Below are positions 47,446 to 60,400 of a stretch of 64,000 nucleotides of DNA, one piece after another. Both the position numbers and the translations under genes were made by a program. Position 1 is the stretch's first letter. Each line of letters begins with the position of its first letter. The stretch is from Oxytricha trifallax (lineage: Eukaryota > Ciliophora > Spirotrichea > Sporadotrichida > Oxytrichidae). The DNA lies in NCBI GenBank assembly GCA_000711775.1, contig ARYC01016927.1, positions 62,001 to 126,000 of the forward strand. The letters are read 5' to 3'. The notes beneath the pieces are model-generated. The model was not told where the DNA came from, made no database searches, and saw only the letters and a program-made list of their open reading frames with translations.

Positions 47446-48516
47446 TTAATTAACTAAATTATAAATTAATTAAATATTATTATTTATAAATTAAAGAATA
47501 AGAAAATCTTTTTAGACTTTTTTTTTATTTTTATAAATTATAATTGTTCAAACTAAATCATAAAAAAATTATTTAAAAACTTCAAATAGTATATTTATAA
47601 AGTAAAATAAAAAATATTTTTTATTTAAATTTTCAATAAATTTTCTTTATGAGATAAAATATCGAAATTAATTAAGAAGAATTAAAATTTACATTTTATT
47701 TTTTCAATAATAATTTAGATTATAATATAAACAATTTTACTTTATTGAATTTAATAAAAGTAGACTTAATTGTTCTTATACTTTTCTTAAAAAAAGTTTA
47801 TTAAATATTAACAATTTTATGCTTATTTAAACAATAAATGTATAAAAAATAAATTAAGTATATCATTATTAACAAGATATTACTTTCTTAAGAAATTCAC
47901 AATTCGTAAAACCTCGGAAAAATGTTTCAAATTTAAAATTCTGATTTCTTTACATAATAAAATATTTTCAAAATTTTCACTAAATCCAACCTAGTGACAA
48001 ATATTAATATTCAAAGAACTGTAAATATTTAAATTTTTTCTCATTAAAATTCAAAACCAATTATAATTTATCAATTAAATAAATTTTTGAAATAATTTTA
48101 AAAATAATAATTCTTAATGTTAATATTTTTTTATAACAATAAGAATTAATATAACAAATTAAGAATAAATAGAAAGTGAAATGAAATAGAATCATGATGA
48201 GGAAATTTAAAATGATAGATATTGATATTTATTTTTTAAAGTTTTATTTTTTATTTTTTTATCAAAAATTGAATGCCAAACTTTAAAAGAAATAAAAATT
48301 ATCTTTCAACCATTTCTTTTTATTTTTAATGTTTTGATATAGGAAGTTGAGCACCGATAATTATTGTATAAATAAAAAGAAATTAATCATAGAAATTCAT
48401 GAACCACTAAGCTAATTAATATCAAAGAAATTTCCAAGTTATAATCTAATTTATATATAATAATTCAGTTATCACTAAATTTCATATGAAAGAATTCTAA
48501 TAAATAGATATTTTTT
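47446..48516. other. AT-rich stretch upstream of the first importin block
   Basis: About 1.1 kb with no coding-like frame on either strand. The missing importin N-terminal segment was looked for here and not found. Confidence 0.55.
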
Positions 48517-49393
48517 ATTATTACTAAAATACATAAGAATAGGAAATATTAGAAATACAAATAAATAGTTTTAATGTATATTATTACAACTGGCACTAAT
48601 TAGGAGTATTACTAATTTAAATTTGATTTATTTATTTAATTATTTATATTAAAATTGTGCAAGTGTGCAAAAGTATAATTATTAAACATGGGGTGTTGTG
48701 ATTGTGCAAAAATATATTTATTAATGATGGTGTAAAAGTGCGATGGCGTTATTATTTCACGGAGAGATGTGTAAATGACATTGAGCGCTTGATATCTAAT
48801 GGTGAAATCACTTTGCAATATGACTTCCTTACATGCCTTGCCAAACTCGATATCGGACAATGCGATTATGTTATGATCTCAGTGTGAATCTCCCGGGATG
48901 TATATGCAATCACAGGGTACGTGCGTTTGATCAGCGAATGTCTCCAAAACTGGCAAATCGGTTTAGCTCGACTGCGATTATATGAACTCCTCTCTCGACC
49001 TCACCAGATTTTCACATACCGTGCTCCATTCGTCACATAGTACCATTTCTTTCAGAAAGGCGATCGGGTATCAAAGAGTATGTATTCGCACTAGCAGAGG
49101 ATCACTTGAAAAGATTAGACTTACTTGATTCCATGTTTATATATCTCTCTATTATTTAAATTATTATAAATTCTAATTAAATATATATTTTTGCACAATC
49201 ACAACACTCCATGTTTAATAATTATACTTTTGCACACTTGCACACACTTGCACAATTTTAATATAAATAATTAAATAAATAAATCAAATTTAAATTAGTA
49301 ATACTCCTAATTAGTGCCAGTTGTAATAATATACATTCAAACTATTTATTTGTATTTCTAATATTTCCTATTCTTATGTATTTTAGTAATAAT
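48517..49393. mobile_element. Foldback element related to the one at 21.0-26.0 kb
   Basis: Inverted arms start ATTATTACTAAAATACATAA (left) and end with the inverse (right). They run about 200 bp inwards through ACTGGCACTAATTAGGAGTA and TGCAAAAGTATAATTATTAA to TTGTGCAAAAATATATTTA. The arm order and several motifs (AATAGGAAAT..AGAAATACA, ACTGSCACT, AATTTAAATTTGATT, TGTGCAAAAATATA) recur in the 21-kb element, so the two are one family. The centre (48.72-49.13 kb) is GC-richer but shows no homology to the cargo of the other copy and no long intact frame. No target duplication is clear. Confidence 0.85.
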
Positions 49394-49791
49394 GAAACAT
49401 AACTTTTTATTCATAGGTTTAATGTATTATATTAATTATAAAAAGAACATTTAAATGTGATTAATTTATAGATTAATCTATAGATTATTGTTGCTTACAT
49501 TATTATAATTTATAAATATTTAAAATAGAAAAAGTAAAATATTTATATTTTTTGTTTAGTTTATTAAATTTGAATTTTATGCATGTAAATTGACTCTAAA
49601 TCTTTTTTATCTAACCCTATTTACTCTTTAATCTCAATATTTACTTTAAATAAGATTATTATATAATGTTAATATATTATTTAAAAAATTTTAGATTATT
49701 AAATATAATAATTTAAGCAATGTCTAATTTAATTAATAAAAAACAATACAAAAAATTTCAATTAATTATTGGAATTTCATTTATATTATAC
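49394..49791. other. AT-rich spacer between two foldback elements
   Basis: About 400 bases of low-complexity AT-rich DNA with no coding-like frame or repeat recognised. Confidence 0.6.
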
Positions 49792-50769
49792 TAAGGTAGA
49801 AATATTGAATTGTAAGATGATCATTATCGTTAAATTAATAAAGTGTGAAATATATTTTAGCCTCTTATTAATTAATTAATCTTACTAAAACATTATAGCA
49901 GGGTTCATGAATTTTCTCTCTAATCTTGGAGACTTTGACATCATTTGCTTTCTAATCTTTACAGCGCATCATTAGCAAATTTATTTCAATGTTCTCATGC
50001 ACAATCGGTGCTATCAAAAGTATATCTGTATTGCCTTGAATCGGTAGGTTTAGATAATTTCTCCGTGTATTTGCGCGATTATCTTGTTAGTTACTGCTGT
50101 TCCCTCTATAACAGTATACTGTTAGTTCACAGCAAACTCTGTAAAAAACAGTAAAAAATGCAAAATATGCATTTTTTAATTTAATCTGTTGGTGTGCCTT
50201 CATATCATACTTACTATTTTCAAGAATATATTCAATTTTAGGGTAAAATGTTTCTGTTTTAGCAGAAACTTATTTCTTATTAGAGAATTCATCTTGAACA
50301 AAAGATTTTTAATTTTACCCTAAAATTGAATATATTCTTGAAAATAGTAAGTATGATATGAAGGCACACCAACAGATTAAATTAAAAAATGCATATTTTG
50401 CATTTTTTACTGTTTTTTACAGAGTTTGCTGTGAACTAACAGTATACTGTTATAGAGGGAACAGCAGTAACTAACAAGATAATCGCGCAAATACACGGAG
50501 AAATTATCTAAACCTACCGATTCAAGGCAATACAGATATACTTTTGATAGCACCGATTGTGCATGAGAACATTGAAATAAATTTGCTAATGATGCGCTGT
50601 AAAGATTAGAAAGCAAATGATGTCAAAGTCTCCAAGATTAGAGAGAAAATTCATGAACCCTGCTATAATGTTTTAGTAAGATTAATTAATTAATAAGAGG
50701 CTAAAATATATTTCACACTTTATTAATTTAACGATAATGATCATCTTACAATTCAATATTTCTACCTTA
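49792..50769. mobile_element. Near-perfect 978-bp palindromic element
   Basis: Two inverted arms of 458 bp (49792-50249 and 50312-50769) with a 62-bp loop. No mismatch between the arms was noticed on reading. Ends are TAAGGTAGAAATATTGAATT and its inverse. Each arm encodes the same 69-codon frame (MLSNLYSASLANLFQCSHAQ...), at 49945-50154 (+) and 50407-50616 (-). The loop contains its own small hairpin, GTTTCTG-TTTTAG-CAGAAAC. It may be a foldback transposon, or an inverted duplication made by a replication or hairpin event. The arms are GC-richer than the flanks. No transposase. Confidence 0.9.
49945..50154 (+). CDS. 69-codon frame, left-arm copy
   Basis: Identical to the minus-strand frame at 50407-50616. 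Leu/Ser/Tyr-rich, no known motif, possibly not a gene. It has ATG and continues through TAA (Gln) to at least the printed stop; under the TGA-only code it extends a little further. Its only support is duplication in a palindrome, so it may be incidental. Confidence 0.2.
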   Translation: MLSNLYSASLANLFQCSHAQSVLSKVYLYCLESVGLDNFSVYLRDYLVSYCCSLYNSILLVHSKLCKKQ

Positions 50770-51007
50770 ATAAATTTTAATTAAAAATATATGATTAAAT
50801 ATAATTTTTTATCAATTAAAGTTATTTAATTTTGAATTATTTTTAATAATAATTATAAAAAAAGAAGTTACATATAAATGCAGTCAGTATATGATGCTCT
50901 TTTCATTATTTTAAGTCAAAATTTATAAAATAATATATATTATTAATAAATAAATAAAATGTACTTTACCTCATAATCTTTAAATTAAAATTATATATTT
51001 TAAATTT

Positions 51008-51990
51008 AAAGAATATAAACCCCAATACGTATGTACACATAGAATTTGTAAGTTGATAAAAAGTTTTAAGTATATCGATAAATAAGGAAATTTAAAAGGA
51101 CAGAATTTAACTTAATTTGAGGAAGCCGATCTCGAGAATGCAAGTACGGTGAAAATGGGAAAAATTTCATGATTTTATTTTAAGGCCATACTTACCAGTC
51201 TTATAGAGTTTGACATGCTGATCAAGAATATATGGGGTTTGTACCCTGTTGACCGATTAGTTGCAAAGTTTTACCGTTCACACTATTTGTGAGGGAATGC
51301 GGTTTTACCTCCACATTTGAATTAAGTTTGATTTTTATTAATTAATAATTACTACTTTAATAATTAAACTAATAATGGTAATCAAAAGGTGATCAATTTA
51401 CAATGCCTATCGCACTTTCTTTATTACCAACGCACCTCGCACCCACTCCACTAACTTCACTGCGCTTTGTGTGCACTTTGAACAACAGCTCGAGTTCTAT
51501 CGATTCATGTTCTCCATTTTTGTAAACGCACTTTTTTCATATTTTTCGCACTTATTTAAGCGCTATTTATATACACTGATGTTTGTTACACTCAATAGCC
51601 AATTAAGCTTAGGTATTGTAACAAACATTTCACTAACACATTTATCCTAAATTACTAATAAATCACTGGCACTCTATATAGGGTGCCTTAATTCACTCTA
51701 TATAAATTAACTAGGTGCTTAAGGCAAGCTTAATATTCTACTCTGTAAATTTTAGATTATTTCGCATATTTATTTAGGTTTTATAAATAGGATAATTACA
51801 AATAAAACAATTTAATTAGGGTGCTTAATTAATAATAAATAAAGTAAGTATAATAAATTGGAGAATCATTGATCATATTATTTAAAATCTTAGATTTTAG
51901 GAGATATAGAGGATTTATATACAAATAATAAGATTAGGGTTATATATTTTATAAGATAGGGATTTTTAAAAGATAAAAAGAGAGAATTTT
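51008..51990 (+). repeat. About 1-kb direct repeat, left copy
   Basis: From ATAAACCCCAATACGTATGT (51016 on) the sequence repeats, same orientation, at 61405 on. Roughly 90% identity holds to about 51690 (…TTGTAACAAACATTTCACT), and weaker similarity runs to about 51990 (ATATTTTATAAGATAGGGAT). It includes conserved GC-rich stretches (GCACCTCGCACCCACTCCAC) and an internal hairpin TGTTTGTTACA...TTGTAACAAACA. A small ATG frame (MPIALSLLPTHLAPTP) is not kept in frame to its end in the other copy, so it is probably not a gene. Confidence 0.85.
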
Positions 51991-54536
51991 TTTGGAAAAT
52001 TATTAAGAAATTAAATTAAATTAAATTGAATTAAAATAAAAAAGTAAAAATAAATAAAATAAAAATGGTAAGTATAATGCTTATAAATAAGCTCCAGTTA
52101 TTAAAAAACTTTTGTTTTGAGTTTGATTTTCAATAAAAAAATCATTTTATTCTATAACCAGGATCATAGTTTTATTTGAATATTAAATTCATATTTAATT
52201 ATAATCATTTCCTGGATTAATATATATTCTAAGGGAACCATTTTATTTTTCCCAACTTTATACTGTAGTCCCAGACTAATACTTAAACTTTTTAATTGAA
52301 AAAAAACATTTTCAATTTCCCAATTCTCATTTTTAACTCTTTGAGAAACCATTTTTCTCATTTTATCACTTTAGCTTTAATCCTAGAGTCCCAGACTCTT
52401 TTATTTATTTAGTTCTCTCCCGGGGGCTCCTCTTCAAAGTAGTAATTTTTATTTTGCATATAGCAAGTTCACAGTTTCACGTTTCACATTTATATTATTT
52501 TTAGCCCCCGAAATTATTTTATTTTTTCTCGAATTTATACACTTTTTTCACCACAAGTAATTTGAATATTAGATTTATTCATCCATTAAAATTGTGGATT
52601 TATTCCAAGTAAAAATAACAACAATAATAAATAAATAAATAATTAATTAATTTTTATTATGAAAATAGTTCTTATCATACTTTTATATTTTATATACTTT
52701 TAACTTTGGAAAATTATTCATTGCTTATAATTATAAATTAAATTAATCATTAACTTATTTATCAACATAAATTCATTATTTATTATTCAGATTTAAATTC
52801 AAATTATTTTATAAAGTTGCATTTTTGCAATGATAATACAAATGAAATTATTATTATTAATTAATTTATCTTTTTATATATTTTTCTCTTGAATTTGAAT
52901 TTATAATTTAGTCTAGGATAAAAATTAAGCTTACAAATTTTACAGAGAAATTAATTTAAAATTTATATTTAAATAGAGCTTATTTATAGTTGCTAATATA
53001 TTTATATATTTATATAACTAGGGGGTTTTAAATAAGCCTCAAATGTATTTTAAATTTAAGTTAAATTAAGTATTTATTATTCTTTATTCCTCAGCATTAA
53101 TATTTTAATTAAATTTGCATAAGTAAAGAATTAATAAATGGCTTTAATTTATTTATAGTTAACAAAGTTAACATTTTTTATTTCAAAGTTAAATAAGCAT
53201 TTATTACTATATTTAAATAGATTTATTATTAATGAAACTTATTCATTAATGCTTATTTAATTTGATATCCGCCAGATCTCTAAGTCAATTTCTAAGTGAT
53301 TACTTGATAAATTCTAATTTTTAATAGTAAATTGGGCCAAAATTTACAAGAATTTTTCAATCAAGTAATGCACTCAGCATATTAAACCCAGCACATCAAG
53401 GCGGATATTATAGGATTTATGCATGAATCCTAGAAGCCAATTATAAATAAAGAAATAAATAAAATTAAATAAAATCGCTAAATTTATTAGCCTACACATA
53501 TTTGATTAAAAATCAAATCATAAAAATTATCAACTAAAACTTAATAGCTATATAAAAGCTATATATTGGGACGGAAATTCCGAAAAGTAAACTTAATTTT
53601 ACTTTTAATTTAAGATTTGTTTATTTTATCTTTATTTAAGAGGAGTGTACCTCTACATATTTTTATTTGTTTTTCATTTTAATTGAAATTAGTTTAGAAA
53701 AACGACTGTAACATACACAAGCGAGTATACTAAAGAAGTCTGTCAGAACTAACAAGTTTAAAATTTGGAGAAAAATAATTTTATTTGAAACAATTTTGAG
53801 AAGTTGAAAATTTTAATTTAACTTTTATTTATTATTATAACTTTATTTTTTATTGTTTAATTTATAAGTGTAGGTTGGAAATCGAATATTCAAATTTATA
53901 GTTTGAATGAAAATGAAGAAATAGAATAAATTAGTTGTAAAAATATGAATATAATTTATTTTTTCAAAAACATAAAAGAATAGTTTTTGTATTCTTGATT
54001 TATTTAATTAATTTTTATTTAACTTTTATATAAGACATTTTGGCTTCTCTAATTCTCTTCTCTTATATTCTATTTATTATAAATCTAATTAAATTAGAAT
54101 TAATGTCTTAATAATAATTAATTAACTTATTAAATTTATATATATAGCTATTAATGTCTTTATTTTTGAACTTCTCTTTTATTTATATTCAAATTAATTC
54201 CTTATTTATTTTAATTTAATTTAGTCTCTTTGATATTTATAGAATAGTAAAAGTATATTGAAATTCTCTATATTTGAGCAAGAAATGATAAATACTTGGT
54301 TAATAATATATTTAGTAACAAAGAATAGCATGCATAAATTTAGCTATAGTAAACAATCAAAATTAAAGGAATAAATTTCTATTAGCGAAATTAATTTTAT
54401 AAGTAAACTTATTTTTCTTATATATCAATTTGCTATTAATTTCAATTAAAATTAGTTATTTGAGTCTTGAATATAGCTTGAAGTATTTTCAATTTGTTTT
54501 AAAGCCCTTTATATATATTCTGAATTCATAAGTCTT
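51991..54536. other. 2.5 kb of AT-rich DNA without genes
   Basis: No coding-like frame. Small features: a CCCGGGGGC block at 52420; an inverted pair GATATCCGCC (about 53262) and GGCGGATAT (about 53399) about 130 bp apart; and GGAAATTCC near 53575. The function of the pair is unknown. Confidence 0.6.
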
Positions 54537-56160
54537 TCAAAGATATAGAATCCAAGGCTGCTGTAAATACATGATAAAAGCAGCGTCTAACTAATTTTAA
54601 TTAATTCTACTTATATTCATTCCTAATTCTTTCATAAAAGCTGCCCAATAACCTCTATAATAAATGTAAAAATTACAATAAATTTACTTTGATTAAGCCC
54701 TAGTATTCAAAAGATTCAAGTCTCTATTTTTAATCCAAGAATACATTAATTCAACAGTGCAATTCAATAGTGATAAGGCCCTAAAAACATTATAGGCAAA
54801 GCCAAATCAAAGTACTTATCCATAATACTTTGTGATCTGTGATAAGGGGCATTATAAAGTAAAATTAAAGTATTATCTCTCCAACTAGAATCAACTGAAT
54901 CCAATACATTAACCAGTTTACATAAGAAGTACATAAATGAGTGCTAGTTAGTTCTTCCATGATTAACTGTATAGTACAGCTCTCTGTACTTGCAACTCCA
55001 ATAATTAAATTCATTTATTTTAGTCTCTGTGAATTTGTAACTCTATTTTTTACATAAGGGGCAGTCCAACCTCTGTGTCTTTAATCAGTTTAGTTAAGAG
55101 TTGATTCATCAATATTGATAATTCTCCTACCCTTACTTAAGTGTTCCACGAATTACTGGGCTGCATACTATCTTTATAACTTACTACTATTGCTATTATG
55201 CAAAGTTGAAATCTACTTGATTTATTTATAAGTCATCATTAATTCATTTTTCAAGAATCTTCTTATCATTTACTTGCTACACCTTAACTATATATTCTTC
55301 TGTAAACTTTGCTGTATATCAGAAAGTTGCACTGGTTAAGTGTTATACATTAACATATTAACGATATGAGTGCGTGCTCTGCTATGCAATTTCTTATACT
55401 TGCCTCTATTGATTTATTTTAGATTCCAGAATTAAGCTTTCTTTACTGGGCTTCTTAAGTACCTTCTTAATTTATAGTATGAAATACCAAGTCTATCCAT
55501 TATTTAGAAATAAGTTAACTTTTCTGAAACTCTTAATCTAAGTGATTCCTCTGCAAGTTTAAGTTCTTTCTCTTACAATTATTTCTCTTTCCTTAATTAC
55601 TTTTGTAGTCTACGAGGAACTATTGCATCAAATTGTGTGTGCTAACCAAAAATTGGAATTTAATCTTTGACTTTATGATTTACAATGACTTTAGCTTCTA
55701 GAGCTTTGAAATCAAAATCTAAAGCACTATCCATCATACTCTAGGGTTCTAAATCCGATTTCTTATACTCAGTGTAAAGCTTTAGCACTAGCTAACCAAG
55801 AGTCTTAATTTAACTATCATTAAGTAATTATTCTTTGGCTCCTTTTTTAATACTTTCTCTATACTTTTCTTTTGGATCTATGATAAATCCATCGATTTCA
55901 AACTCTGAAATTTCATCTCGAATTTCATTGAATAATTAAATCATATCCTTTTCACTCACTTCCTCTATACTCACATCTGCAAGAGTTATGTTCCTCTAGT
56001 AAAGCATATTAGTTGTTAAGTATTCTGCATAATCTTTAGAATCTTCAGAACCACTAGAAGAGCTCTGCTCTTCACTAGAACTATTACCATCATAATCTTT
56101 ATCTTCTAACCTAAAGAATTCTGACAGTCTAGACTGTCGTTTTTTAGAATATGATTCCAT
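54537..56160 (-). pseudogene. DDE transposase (Tc1-mariner/IS630-like), degenerate
   Basis: Minus-strand frame from ATG 56160 (MESYSKKRQSRLSEFF) with an acidic N-terminus, a basic helical region (RRLQKQLRKEKQLQEKELKL), a helix-turn-helix-like segment (YFQIMDRLGISYYKLRRYLR, about 55.5 kb) and the catalytic core. The first Asp is in IINIDESTLNQ (55.1 kb), followed by RGWTAPY. The second motif reads LLYNAPYHRS (54.85 kb), with Tyr where Asp belongs. VELMYSWIKNRDLN carries the Glu (54.73 kb). The frame changes at least twice in the core. The missing Asp and the frame changes indicate a dead copy. The family is the same broad group as the TBE transposase, but sequence similarity outside motifs is low. 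Confidence 0.8.
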
Positions 56161-56351
56161 CAATGGATTCTTAAATTTAATTATAATGAATTGTGTTGGT
56201 GCTGGTAGGAATTCCGCTAGCGGAAATTGGATCGTGCTGGTACGATTTCATTATTATGAAAAGCCCTCTCTGATTTTAGTAACGGTAGTGTCTTCCTGAA
56301 TCGAAATTGACCTATATAAAATGGTTTAAGGCACCTTAATTTTAAAATTTA
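56161..56351. promoter_or_regulatory. Divergent promoter region with 14-bp palindrome
   Basis: The 190 bp between the divergent transposase (-) and 22-kDa-like gene (+) contain a perfect palindrome TTCCGCTAGCGGAA (56212-56225), flanked by two GTGCTGGTA repeats (about 56200 and 56234). This could be a binding site for an element-encoded protein; no further evidence. Confidence 0.45.
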
Positions 56352-56371
56352 ATGAACCAATAGAAACTTAC

Positions 56372-57156
56372 TGGTATCAATGTTTCAGAACTCGTCCAGA
56401 AGTGCAAAAGTAAGAAAGAGCTATACAACTTTCTTGCCCAAGACTGCCACGCTTTCTTACCAAAAGCGGACTCCACCAACATTTATTTCCTTAAGTAAAT
56501 CATAAGAGCAGAGAAAGACGTAAACCCTAGCTTAACCCTGTAACTGTTAATATAGTACGTAAGAAGAGACGCAGTTAAGGTGCCAGCAGTGCCTCAAATC
56601 GATGGACTTACAGTTCAAGACTTTCTCGATTATGCAAGAGGGTCTTCAAGACTGCTGCAATACTTGCCTGAAGAACGAGATTGGGTCCACCTTGACAGAT
56701 AATGGATCTGCGATTTGCTCTTCACCTTAGACACCGACGGTGTCTCCCAGATGATTCATGATGCAATGCTCTAACGAAGAGAAAAGCTCGAGTAAAATAG
56801 ATATCTCGTTATAGAAATGAGACCCGAGTTCGTGGACGCTCTCAGCAGATGCCTTAACTTTAGCAGTAAGTTTACTCTCTCTTAATTTCTTGTGTAGCTG
56901 AGCGAGGTAAGGCTGAGAATCTCGTTAAGGATTCATCTAAAAGAAAGAGAACCCGTGAATAGTTAGAGGAGGTAAAGGATTATGAAGATGCTTTGAAATA
57001 AGATAAGCAGGAATTCTTGCAGTAAACTAAAAAGTTGAAGCAATAACATGATAATATGGAAAGTGAGTTGCTTGACTTACGCAAGATGAAAGAGCAGTTT
57101 ATGCAAGATGGTAACCTGTAGAATATGCAAAATCAATCTCCAAACATGAGTCAATG
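56372..57156 (+). CDS. Homologue of the TBE 22-kDa protein
   Basis: Starts at an ATG near 56352-56372 (MNQQKLTGINVSELVQKCKS) and ends at TGA near 57156 (…NQSPNMSQ). One GT-AG intron of 32 bp lies near 56863-56898. It aligns by eye with the TBE 22-kDa protein: KSKKELYNFL...FLP...FLKQIIRAEK against [10 protein letters not shown]...FFP...[10 protein letters not shown], then VPQIDGLTVQDFLDYA against [16 protein letters not shown], then WICDLLFTLDTDGVSQMI against [17 protein letters not shown]. The C-terminal 90 residues form a coiled coil (DALKQDKQEFLQQTKKLKQQ) not present in the TBE protein. The frame is intact, unlike its TBE relative in this window. Role unknown; probably acts with the transposase. 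Confidence 0.75.
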
Positions 57157-57427
57157 AGTGCTGCTGCTTCTATTCCTCCACGATTCTCTATATGCTATTA
57201 ATAGAAAAAACATGAATATGGTGAATTTCTTTAAAAAATTAAGATAAATCTCATATTCTTAATCTTGGTTTTCTCTCTGAATTTCTATGGTTTATGTCGC
57301 TTTTAAAGTGCCTTCTCTCACTCGAGGCTGCCTTCAGCCATCTTTCCATTGTCTCTTCACTCTCTGGCAGCTCTGTATAAGTGCAAGTGAATGTTTTATC
57401 TCTAGCACTGCGACGAGTAACCAACTC

Positions 57428-60400
57428 TCAGGTCTTATTTTATTCTTTGATTAATTCAAGCTTTTGTTAACCTTTCAATAATCTTCTCTTTGAACTTGCA
57501 GAACTGCTTTTGCTTTTGGATCTCTCTCTGCTTTGAGCCTTAGTAATTTCATGCTGCTACCGCTTTAAACTCCTGTGCACCAATTGCTATACCTGCTCGA
57601 ATGGTTTATCTTGATGCACAGGGTTTTAACTCATCTTCTATTCAATAAGCTCTATGAGAGAAGGTTAATAAAAACCCAACTTACTTTATTCACCTTATTC
57701 TTCAATTTATTAAGGCCCCTTTTCTTCTTCAAGATTATCTTGCTTCACTACTGCTGCTGGGTTGCTTGCTTCACTGTAAGCTTTCTCAGTGAGAGATACA
57801 ATATGTTTAACGATTTCTCTTACAATATTATCTTGCTCCTATTCGTTTGAAAGCTCTGCAGAAATTTATTCTTAAGGCACCTGGTTTTATTCAATAAAAT
57901 TTTCCATTGCTTCTAATCGATTTTATAAAATTGATTATACTTAATTGTGCTTGCGAGCAAGTATAAGCTCTATCTCTTTCTTTTCAACTATAAGCAGCTG
58001 CTCTGCACTATCTTTAGAAGCTTGCTTATATAATACTCGCTGCCACCTGCCTTTAGTGTTAAGTCTCCCAATTCTACCAATGATTTATTCTTCAGATCTT
58101 TGTGAGAAAACATCAGCAATGATTAAATATGAACCACCATTTTAATCGATTTCATCATTAGTTTAGATATCTGTTCCTCTCCCCTGTGGCTCGTTGAGCA
58201 AGTAAACCCCGTAGTTTTTGCTTGCATTTCTCATTAAATACCTGCCTTCAAGCACATATTCAATTGCAGTCGCCTAGGAGTGGTTGAAACTAATAAAATC
58301 AAAATTAGATTTCTTTAAACCTATTTCAATAGCACTGTAATTTGTTGAAGCCACTATTAAAACTGGTGAAACAGCTACTTAATTCTTTATGATTTCCTTG
58401 ATTCTTTGTAAGTAATCTCCTTGATTTGAACTTACCAGCAAGTCTGATAACTAGTTTTCTTATCTCCTTACAGTTTATCAAGGGTAGGGAATACTACAGG
58501 TGTGCTATGCAAAGCTAAACTAAGACAATTTTCTTCACCTTGAGAAAGATGGCTTCCTGAAAATCCAATAATACTTCTTGATTGCTTGTAAAAATTTAGC
58601 TGGTTTATAATGTTGTCAGCGGAGCCATCGAAGAGAATCCAGTCGTATTCATCAATAAGCACGATGCTATCGTGCCACACACTCATGAATTTAGCAGCCT
58701 TCATTTGTTTCTTGAGTTGTGGTTGAGTGAAAAAATAAATGCCTGTACTTTTTGCAAAGAAATTATGGTTTGAATCAAGATCCATTGCACTAATAACTTT
58801 TTGAAATTTTTGATAATCTCTCTGCACTAAGTGCTCATTCTTGCCAACTATGATTACGGATATCTTCATTTTAAGAGCTATAAGAATGGCTAACGCAACG
58901 CAAATCAAGGTCTTGCCATTACCAATACCAAAATGTATTAAATGGTTTGCGTGCAAGTTTTCGCAAATATAGTTAATGCACAAAATTTGAGAACTATATA
59001 ACTTAAAGCCAAGATTTTGCTGCAGCTTTTCTAAGTCATAACTCACACTTAACCTTTCATTCTGTGGCTTTGAATTGAAAGCACGAGCTAAGATGTTCGA
59101 GATATTAGCGTTCTCAAAGAGTTGAAGTAGATCTACAATTGTTTTATCAGAGAAAGCTTCCATATTTTTGGGTAAGTGTAAAATTCTTTGAATTTCAGAG
59201 CAGTCGCCATTAAGGCAATTTTCAATAATGCTGTTGCTCACACTCACATTCTTTTCAATTTAAGCTTCTATGATTTGCTGCTGAAGCTTCTTGAACTGCT
59301 CTACTTTGCCTACCCACTGCTCGTCTCTGCTCTGCAGCCTTTATGCAAGGCCTTTCATAAAGTAAACCATAGTGTTTGAATCAATAACCTCTTACTTCTG
59401 TAAGAAAGTAGCCCTAGTAATTGATATATAATCTTTGAGAGCTTCAACTGTAGGAGAGCAAGAGAGAGCACAAATTCTTACGAAGTACTCTGTGTATTCT
59501 ACAGGTATGTCTCTTATTAAGTGCAAGCCACAGTCTTGCTTGAGTAGAGTCATGAAAGGCACATTCAAGATAAAGAATGAAGTAGGTATTAGCTTTTAAA
59601 CTTGAGAGTCGACTGCGAATAATTACCAAGTTTAACCCATTAATTGTATAATATAGGGGAGAGTAGAATCCAATTTCTGCACTGGTGCAAGCTGTTTAGT
59701 GAATGCTGCAACTGAATTAAAGAATACAAAGTTCGCTAAACCTAGAGCTTGTCTCGTATTAGGTGAGCGAATTAATAATAAGATTGATTCTTGAATTAAT
59801 TCATCTTCGATTTATACTCTTTCTCCCATATAATAACCAAGAGCAGCTAAAAAGATACGTGGCTTTGAGTCTTCATCTAAATTAATATTGCTCTAAATTA
59901 AATCCACGAGCAATGAGAACAAGTTCTCGCTTAGTTTCTGGTCACTAACGTTCTCAAAATTGCTTAGGAAGGAGAAAAGTGACTGGGTGTTTCGAGTAAC
60001 TATTTCTTGCAAAATGCAAGACCTTTAATAATATTAAGAATTCTTGAAACTTTCGAAGTGCTTTATGAGAATCTCATGGCCAATGATCGAGCCATAGTTA
60101 ATAAAGAGTTGAGGTAAGGGTTCTTTATTTTGATTTTAATCACTTGCAAAGCTGAGACTCGTAGCTTATTCACTCTCCTTAATCTCTTCGATAGCAGCAG
60201 TAACATCTAGAGGCTATGATACCACGGATTTACTCTAATAGCTGTGCTTGATCTTCTTTGGCTTTTGTTATTTATATACTTTCTCACATACTACTTAAAA
60301 TCAAAAGTTTTATTATAACCTGCAAAATCCACCTGCTACAGCAGCATTTTCAAGTTATAGTTATTTTATTGCAGAAATTCTTTAGCACGGTTGATTTTAG

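Noticed and set aside
51408-51600. Small protein MPIALSLLPTHL... in the direct repeat
   Set aside because: The right copy has an extra base that changes the frame; the stretch is better explained as conserved non-coding repeat sequence.
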